Shown in pieces: positions 57,165 through 64,000 of a stretch of 64,000 bases of DNA. Position 1 is the first letter of the stretch; every line of letters begins with the position of its first letter. The DNA is from Papiliotrema nemorosa (taxonomy: Eukaryota > Basidiomycota > Tremellomycetes > Tremellales > Rhynchogastremaceae): contig JASKOT010000018.1 in the NCBI GenBank assembly GCA_032158125.1, positions 186,001-250,000 on the forward strand. The letters run 5' to 3'. The notes beneath the pieces were generated by a model that saw only the letters and a program-made list of their open reading frames with translations, searched no databases and was not told the origin of the DNA. The translations under genes and the position numbers were made by a program.

Positions 57165-58195
57165 ATGGCAGACCAAGGAGATTACAGTGAGGAAGCGCGT
57201 ATCGCAGCTGTAAGTCCCCGTCACACCATCATCTCGAATCTTCGCTGACGTCTCAGTGGACCGAGGTACGCACCCCATGCTTTGGATCAAAGTCAAGCTC
57301 ATAAATAGTACTACAGGACTCAGGGGTACGATGAAGCTCAAATCGCCACCGCATTAGGAGCAGGATCATCGACCGCAGCGTCCTCTTCGACATATCATCA
57401 ACCCGACCCCGCTGCAGAACCTGCCATGCGAAAGATACCTCAGGCGGCTATGCGTCAAGTCAACGATACAGACTATATAGCTCAACAATCGGCTTATCTC
57501 CCCGGAGCAGTTAATGAACTGGTCAAGACTGGGAAATATAGGCCTCCCCCGGGGAAGAGGGAGACGGTGATTAGGAAAGGCAATGGAAGGACATGGGAAG
57601 ATCCGACATTACTCGAATGGGACCCGAGTGAGTTCAACGTCCAGTCTGATTCAATCCAGAGCCGGGCGAGTGAACCTGTACTGATGTGAAGAATGGTTCA
57701 GGCTGTTTGTGGGGGATTTATCGAATGATGTAAACGAACGAACTCTGGACGAGGCATTTAGCAAATACCCAAGTTATTGTAAATCCAAAGTCGTCCGAGA
57801 CCGATTGAGCGAAAAGGTGAGCTTGACTCCATTGTGGTTTTGGTCCATGGGCAATGCGCTGATTCCATAGGCCAAATATGGCTTCATAGCCTTCAAGGAT
57901 CCCGAAGATTTCCTCAAAGCATGGAAAGAGAATGACGGTGAGGCTTCATCAGTAGACCATGGCGCAAGCTGACATGGCACCAGGCAAATATATCGGAAAC
58001 AGACCTATTCGCCTGAGTAAGGTTCAAGATGACAAGTATGGATCTATCGCTACTACCCAAGTGTCAGGTCGAAAGGTGATTCTTCCTCCCTACTTCGGTG
58101 CACGAGCATTTTACTCACACCTCCAGGCCAAACAGCTGGACAAATTGAGAAAGAACCACGGTAAACCACTCGATGGTCGACCCGTACCGTATTAG
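57165..58195 (+). CDS. RBM42: RBM42-like RRM protein
   Basis: Seven exons: 57165-57209, 57257-57265, 57324-57627, 57692-57816, 57871-57937, 57984-58075, 58127-58195, 236 residues. The short N-terminus carries a 9-nt exon (Trp-Thr-Glu). Then comes the RBM42 hallmark: GRTWEDPTLLEWDP directly before one RRM, with RNP2 FRLFVGDL, LDEAFSKYPSY, VVRD and RNP1-like KYGFIAFKDP, and NRPIRLSK closing the domain. The last exon is basic (KQLDKLRKNHGKPLDG). The family binds RNA and is linked to splicing. RNP1 has Tyr/Phe in the usual places. Confidence 0.9.
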
Positions 58196-58493
58196 TCTCA
58201 GCGGTAGCTGATATCGTCGTATTCTGTATATTTCAGAAGGAGCATGTAGTTGCATAGCATCTACCGCTTTGTAGCTTTTTCTACCACGCTCATTGAATAC
58301 CAGATCGCCTTCATCGCCCAGAGTTTCCGCTTCTCCACCTGATAATACAACATGACCGAAGGACAAGAAAAGGTCCCGTTCCGCACTCAGCCATCCCAAC
58401 ACGTCCTTCGACTCGGGAACCCGGACACCCAAATAAAAGTCGAAATCAAATAAAGAAAGCCCCATCAGAGCCCCCGCGGTGGATGCAGAATCT

Positions 58494-60645
58494 CTACTCT
58501 GCCAACTCTGCCCGTTTGGCTATACTTGCGCTCCTCGGTGTCGGTTGAACCTGGGTCTGCTGGGACTGCTGTACCCTCCTCGGTGTCGCTTGACCTACTC
58601 TTCTCGGAGTCGCAGTCACCCCTGGAGCCACAGATACGTTCAGTCCAGTGGTGCTTTGGGGAATGACCGGAGTAACTCTTGCTGCAGCTTCGACTGCTTC
58701 TTCGTTGTGTAATCTCGAATCGGCAGAGGCCAAAGCGCGCAGCATCACCATTGGATCCTTGCGTGTTGGAGGAGCGGCGCTGACTCCCGTCGACGTGGAA
58801 CCAGAAGCCGCTGATCGGGTAGTAGCAGAGAGAATGGCGATTGAATCTGGACCGTCCGTTTCGTTGTAAGACACGCCTGCAGACATTCCCGCGGTCTCGC
58901 GTGCCCTTAGATCCGCGGTGAGAGAGGTGAAGATGCCGTCGAGGAAACGTTGAGATTGGCGGGAGTACTGCACTGCAACATGTGTCGAATCGAGCAACGA
59001 GTCGACCTGTAGACATTAGCTCTTGTTTGTTTGTGTATGCATCGACCCTGCGTACCTTGAACTCGACGTCGTCGAAGTCTCCCATCTTTGTGAGATCCCC
59101 ATCTCCTTCTGCCAAAATTTCGTCTGCCAGATCCAACGCGTCCACCATCCAGCCTGCGCCGTCCAGATCTGGTTCTTCATTGGTGGAGCGTTTCAATACG
59201 GCGGCCCTGTGCGTCGCTTCCCTCCTCCGGATTGTTGCATTGACAAGACTTGTCCATTGGCTCGTCTCTTTCCGGCACCTAGCAGGTCAGCGGTACCCCT
59301 TGATTATAGTTTTAGTTCACCTCTCTATGATGGCCTCTTCTTTTGCCTTTGTCTCCCTATTGACGGTATTTCGAGGATGTGGTCGTATGAGACTACTGCT
59401 AGATGTTGCCTAGGAAATGAGCTTCGGCTCGCATGGACTGTAGGGTAACATACCACATTGGCGAAAACATTCGTATCCACGTTTCCCTTGCCCAGACTCA
59501 TAATCACCTCATCCATAATCTCATTGATCAACTTGTCCCCTTCCGTCGTTCTTTCTTTCGATTTTGTCTTGCTTTTCTTCCCCGTCTCCTCATCTGATGC
59601 TCGTTTCGCACACCAGGCGATCACATGCCGAGCCCTTATCGGCTCTGGCATATCACTCCCTAGATGTGTGTAAAACAGCTTCGAGTCCACCGACGAATGC
59701 GGTATACCTAATGATCAACTGTTGTCCGGCATTCCGTCCTCCATATCGAGTTCACTTACTAATCTCCCCTCTGCCTAGACTTGAACTCGCTCGTTGCCCT
59801 CGGCCGCTTAACGAACTCCTCCTCGACTGAGCTTCTCTCAACTCTCTGTTTTTTCGTATCATAGGCGTCTCACTCTCCGGCAGCGGTACCATACTGTCCA
59901 TACTGTCATCCTCCAGACTCGGTATGTCGATTGCTCTCATTGATTTCCTCGTCTTTCTCACTAAACCCGTCGGCGGCCCCATTGTCCCGCCCGACCCGGT
60001 GGAACTCGTACCTTGTCCCACCAAGCTCTGTCGACTATTGAGGAATCTCGAATGAACATGTTGAGGCGGTGAAGAAGGTCTAGGGGCTGATACGCGTGGT
60101 TTGGAAGATCCACCAAAGGGATACTCATCTTCGGCTTGAATGGGGTCGACAGAGGAAGTCATTGTTTTCTGCCTCTTGGCCGGTTTTGGTACGGTTCTCG
60201 AAGGTGAGAGCTCTGCTCGTTCTCTTATTGCCCGAGTAGACTCTCTCCTTCTCGCGATTTTCTTTTCCGATGGTGGAGGCGGTAGGTCCTCCGTAAAGTC
60301 CTCCTCTTCTGGCGGGGTATCAGACGAGTGCAAAACCGGCTGAGGCTTAAACGTCGCTACTTTGTCAGTCAATTCTTAGCATATGTAGTAAGATCTTCCT
60401 CCGACGCACGCTTCTGGGTCTATAGATACATCAGCAAGATCTCTTTACGTCGAATGTTATATCCATACCTCCTTCTTGCGCCTCTTCTTGTCGTCCATCA
60501 TTGGGTTGAAGGAGATTTGACCCGATTCAACTCCCCGCTTCTTTGCGCTCATTCCCGAGTGAGACGTCGCAGCTCCACCAACAATTTGGATGTCGATCTC
60601 TCCGTTTGGCTGTGATGATCTCGTCGAAGATCTCCTTGGCGGCAT
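58494..60645 (-). CDS. DSN1: Kinetochore MIND-complex protein DSN1/Mis13
   Basis: Seven exons: 60469-60645, 60410-60419, 59760-60359, 59454-59707, 59321-59409, 59056-59278, 58494-59006, 621 residues. Part of the Mis12 complex joining CENP-C/inner kinetochore to Ndc80. The disordered start contains RRRES and KPAKRQK. The Dsn1 core motif follows: RRSSLSGRGQRASSS, then IPHSSVDSKLFYTH and PEPIRARHVIAWCAKR. RRSSL near the middle is the site type targeted by Aurora B/Ipl1 in Dsn1. Helices then lead to a low-complexity tail. Exon 2 is 10 nt (ACCCAGAAGC) and needed to keep frame. Confidence 0.88.
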
Positions 60646-60883
60646 TCAGGGGTGTCGAGTGATAGTGAGGGGGTTATCGAGGCTTGGGTATGGGTCTCAT
60701 GAAAGTCGTCACGCGTGTGTGGTCTCAATTGTTTACACCAAGAGTGAAGGGTCGGTGGCAAAATAACAACCTCCATGACCTTTAGATTCGCCACCCATAT
60801 AAGATTGAGGGGGGGATCAGTCCAGTCCGTCGACCACCTCTGATGGCGACCACTGGATACATCCACAGGGCAGTCTCATCACC

Positions 60884-61718
60884 ATGCCCTCCTTGGCTAT
60901 CCTCATCTTCCTGGTGGTACTTCTCACCCAAATAGTATCATGGGTCGGAAAATCAGTCCTCCAAGAGGTTGTGCGTCTAAAACACCACACACCACGGAGC
61001 TATGTTCTGACTCTAGGCATTCAACGTATACTCCAAGATCTTCTACAGTGGGACGGCATCGAAACAGCGTGCATTGCGTAAACAGGTCTTGCAAGATAAA
61101 TCCGATTTATCAAAGACATCCTCTCAAGATGAATTCGCCAAGTGGGCCAAACTCAAGAGAAAAGTAGACAAGGGTCTCGCGGATTTAGAACAGATCAGTG
61201 AGATCCACCATTCACGCGGGTGGGGCAATGTTGACGGGTAGACGCAAGTTTAAACGGTGCTAAAACTGGATTCGGAATGAAGTTCTCGACGTTGATCTGG
61301 ATCTTGACGACGGGTTCGCAGTTGGTCTTGGTGTGGTGGTACAGGAAACAACCGGTATTCTGGCTTCCTCGAGGATGGGTACCTGGTCCTGTCAGCTGGC
61401 TCTTGAGTTTACCCAGTGCCCCTAGGGGTAGGTGGATCCTCTCGATATCTTGAGTGGATTGAGCCTGACTGACGCGCAGGATCTGTCAGCTCGGGAGCAT
61501 GGTGCGCGGTGTGCAAGAGGGTCTTTGCGACTTTGGAAGAAATCGCCAAGGAGCTCATGGCGCCAACGATACCAGCTGGTGAACCGGTGTATCCTATATC
61601 CATTTGCAGGAGCTGACAATCAGGCCCGATTCCAGTCCCTGTGTCAGCCCAAGCAGGGGGTGCAAACGACAAGCCAAGCGCAAAGATTGAAGAGCTGGAA
61701 CATGAGCATCTGGATTGA
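60884..61718 (+). CDS. GET1: GET1/WRB, tail-anchored protein receptor subunit
   Basis: Five exons: 60884-60967, 61017-61197, 61242-61427, 61480-61578, 61624-61718, 214 residues. ER membrane receptor for Get3 in tail-anchored protein insertion. The first helix is at the very N-terminus (PSLAILIFLVVLLTQIVSWVG). A cytosolic coiled coil binds Get3 (SSQDEFAKWAKLKRKVDKGL), and two further helices follow (STLIWILTTGSQLVLVWWY and a C-terminal span), matching the Chd5/Get1 layout. The last 45-bp intron avoids an early stop and restores a charged end (SAKIEELEHEHLD). Confidence 0.9.
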
Positions 61719-62173
61719 CCATACAGTGCATCGGATAGAACCGAAACGACCAAATCATGCATGAGAGTAATGAAAATGCTGCGCTGCAGCAATGTACAAC
61801 GAGCGCATGAAGAGAATGCTGAGTTCATTTTTGGGCCGGGGGAAGAAGCATGGGCAGTCCGGCTGCGTATATCATGCTGCTAGCAAACGGCAGGTGTCTC
61901 CTTATATCTTCTGTCGTTTGGCTTCAGGAGCCTCGGAGCCGTTGGCGGGCCGTTTGATGGTTGAGTCATTGTCGACGTTTCCGCTATGAGCTTCAGAACA
62001 GTGTTCACTTCTTGAATGTAGAGAAAGAAAAGGGGAACGGTAAGGAGGCATGTTTATATCCATCCCGATCTATATTGTCTACGTCCCTTTGCAGATCCCC
62101 TCCTTTTCCATCTATGTTTCTATGCGCGAGTGCAGATGCGACTCGAACGGGGTGTTCATTGCTACTCCTCGAC
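61719..62173. other. Convergent 3' region of GET1 and peroxiredoxin
   Basis: 455 bp between two stop codons. No gene supported; contains 3' UTRs. Confidence 0.4.
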
Positions 62174-63157
62174 TTACTGCTTGGAGAAGTACTTTTGCTT
62201 GTCCGAGGTATCGATAGTATCGGCACCCTCTTCCCAGCCGGCCGGGCAGACCTCTCCGTGCTCGTCGGTGAATTGGAAGGCCTTGACCACTCGGATGGTC
62301 TCTTCGACGGATCGACCGACGGGGAGATCGTGAACGTGGGCAGCTCGGAGAGTACCCTTGGGGTCGATGAAGAAGGTTCCTCGGAGAGCGATACCCTCCT
62401 CCTCGATGAGGACACCGTAGGCCTTGGACACGACGTGGTTTCGGTCCGCGAGCTGAAGGGTGAAACGATGAATGAGGTAAGGAAAAGGGGGTGAAGGGCA
62501 GCGAGGTGGCGAGGAAATGGAAGTTCCCGGGCAAGGAAGATGGATAGGAATTGGCAAGGGGCGAGGTGTAGGAAAAAAGGAAACACAATGTCAGCTGCGT
62601 TCCTGCTTTTTGACGACTTTTGCCAACTCACCAAGGTCAATTTGAGATCAGGTCCAAGTCCACCCTGGTTTCGAGGGGTGTTGGCCCAAGCCAAGTGGGT
62701 GAACTCGGAGTCGGTGGAAACTCCAACCACCTCAGTGTTGATTCCCTTGAACTTCTCCAAAGCGGCGTTGAAAGCCAAGATCTCGGTTGGGCAGACGACT
62801 AACAGTCAGCGAAGTCTCAGAGAACAAGCGGGTCTTCTCACAGGTGAAGTCCTGTATAGTAGAGTGATAAAGGGAAGGAAGAGATGAGTCAGCTGGGGGG
62901 GTTCAGATGGTATTGGGGGAAACAAACCATGGGATAGAAGAACAAGACGACCCTGGATATCAGTTGAAGCACATGTGAGGAGACACAAGCTGGACATACC
63001 ATTTGCCTGCAAAGTCTTTGAGGGAGATTTCCTCAAACACACCGTCTTTGACGGCGGTTCCGGCAAAGACGCTAGAAAGATCAGCGAAAAAGCACGAATA
63101 GATAGGTCCAAGGAGCAGGACACACGGAGCGGGCTTTTGAATGATAGCAGCGGACAT
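62174..63157 (-). CDS. TSA1: Typical 2-Cys peroxiredoxin
   Basis: Six exons: 63126-63157, 63000-63071, 62928-62952, 62842-62851, 62632-62798, 62174-62452, 194 residues. Reduces peroxides with thioredoxin. The active-site block PMDFTFVCPTE holds the peroxidatic Cys49; the resolving Cys171 is in [18 protein letters not shown] and the end KYFSKQ are the GGLG and YF motifs of hyperoxidation-sensitive enzymes, which suggests signalling and chaperone roles besides peroxide removal. A 10-nt exon (62842-62851) encodes Asp-Phe-Thr of the active-site block. Intron 62453-62631 is 179 bp, long for this window. A TATATAAA box is visible about 90 bp upstream. Confidence 0.94.
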
Positions 63158-63666
63158 GGTGCGCAAGAGTGTATGGAAGTGCAGGTGAAAAGGTAGTGGT
63201 CGAATGTCAAGTTTGGAAAAAGTCGGGGAATCACAGTCGACCGTCTTTATATATCTTTCTTCGAGGACCCGAGTGGCGCGTCTTTGCCCTTTGTCAACTA
63301 CTCGTAGGTGCAGCGTTTCCACCCATTTCATTCATCCTTTAGGGGCTCGCTCTGATCAGACTACATGTGCGTGCATGAGGTGTAGGAATGGCCTGATCTC
63401 ATACATAGTACATGGGCTAGACTCCATCATTCCAGAGGAAATCATCTACTCGTCCCATGTTGATATTCTTCGCGTATATTCCATTGCGTGCGATAAGCGC
63501 AAAAAAAGTCGCCGACGTGAGCCGACGGTTGACTAGACACCTCCCCCTCTGTGCTCTCTCGGCCGAAAGTCCGATCATCCTCGGAACATGGCATCTCGAC
63601 TCATCTGGCAATGCCAGGCATCATCCCCTCATCCATGCATGTGTTTTTCATAGCAGACAGGATAAC
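63158..63666 (-). promoter_or_regulatory. Peroxiredoxin promoter with TATA box
   Basis: 509 bp upstream of the peroxiredoxin start. On the minus strand TATATAAAG lies at about 63244-63252, roughly 90 bp before the ATG, a good TATA position for a highly or inducibly expressed gene. No exon found. Confidence 0.55.
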
Positions 63667-64000
63667 TCATGTCCAAGGCCATATCTTCTTCGGTTTGGTC
63701 ACTCGATTCAACCAATCTCTCGCATCCTTATCCTCGTCTTCCTGCAACAACGGCTCGAGGGTTTCTTTGACCGACTTGTTGTGCTCGTTCAGCCATACAA
63801 TCTGATCTTTCCTCATCAGACTCCAGTCCACCATGTTGGTCATGATCGGGACCTGATCTTCAGCCGATATGACAAGGCAGTTACAAAGGACTTCACCTGA
63901 GTCAACCGCTCCCATCCAAGCCATTTGTGACCGCCAAATTCAAACATCGTCTGCGGCGTCAGTGGATCATGTAATAGTGCAGAGTTTCGACCCACATCGA
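63667..64000 (-). CDS. Xaa-Pro aminopeptidase P, 3' end only
   Basis: Two exons and a few bases of a third are visible: 63667-63852 and 63897-63950, with donor and exon end at about 63996-64000; the gene continues beyond the window. The read-out EFGGHKWLGWERLTQ, VPIMTNMVDWSLM, QIVWLNEHNKSVKETLEP matches the C-terminal helical end of creatinase-fold aminopeptidase P, which removes N-terminal residues next to proline. The metal site itself lies outside the window. No targeting can be judged. Confidence 0.75.

Overview
The window is nuclear DNA of a basidiomycete fungus, most likely a Tremellomycete (Cryptococcus/Kwoniella/Trichosporon grade). Nearly every gene is split by very short introns, mostly 31-60 bp, with GTRNGY donors and a CTGAC/CTAAC branch point 5-12 nt before the acceptor. 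Genes are packed on both strands, 3' ends converge, and the conserved proteins are fungal. Gene models below were spliced by eye. Each was accepted only when reading frame and phase closed from start to stop, and no transcript evidence was available. I saw no tRNA, rRNA, transposon or CRISPR.

Layout. 0.5-8.4 kb (+): intronless sugar transporter, IAH1-type esterase, a BAR-like/disordered protein and a GPI-anchored Kre9/Knh1-like wall protein. 8.5-11.2 kb (-): ORC4. 11.4-12.7 kb (+): YRA1/ALY mRNA export factor with one outsized intron inside its RRM. 14.0-19.7 kb (+): an 1800-residue disordered protein with three KEN boxes. 20.0-28.6 kb: a 14-exon polytopic membrane protein and a mitochondrial group (MAS1, PDX1, HEM25) with YIP1 between them. 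28.8-44.0 kb: housekeeping genes on alternating strands (RPC11, alpha/beta-hydrolase with a missing nucleophile, secreted GH37 trehalase, RRP7, K+/H+-exchange-related protein, RPL36, F-box protein). This stretch ends in a gene with a mitochondrial presequence and a bacterial RnpA-like C-terminal domain. 44.1-48.0 kb (-): three orphan genes, two of which share a C-terminal motif. 48.4-56.7 kb (-): amidohydrolase, secreted toroid-like protein, a gene-poor gap and a 7-TM protein. 57.2-64.0 kb: RBM42-like RRM protein, kinetochore DSN1, GET1, 2-Cys peroxiredoxin and the 3' end of an Xaa-Pro aminopeptidase.

Most genes are unlinked housekeeping functions and do not form a pathway cluster. Five products (MPP-beta, PDX1, Hem25, the K+/H+-exchange-related protein and the RnpA-like protein) act in or are likely sent to mitochondria. 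The most notable items are the RnpA-like protein, the outsized YRA1 intron with poison-exon-like structure, several 9-16 nt microexons (one splitting the peroxiredoxin active-site motif), two GC-AG introns with the same GCGAG donor, a hydrolase with Gly at the nucleophile position, and the orphan paralogue pair.
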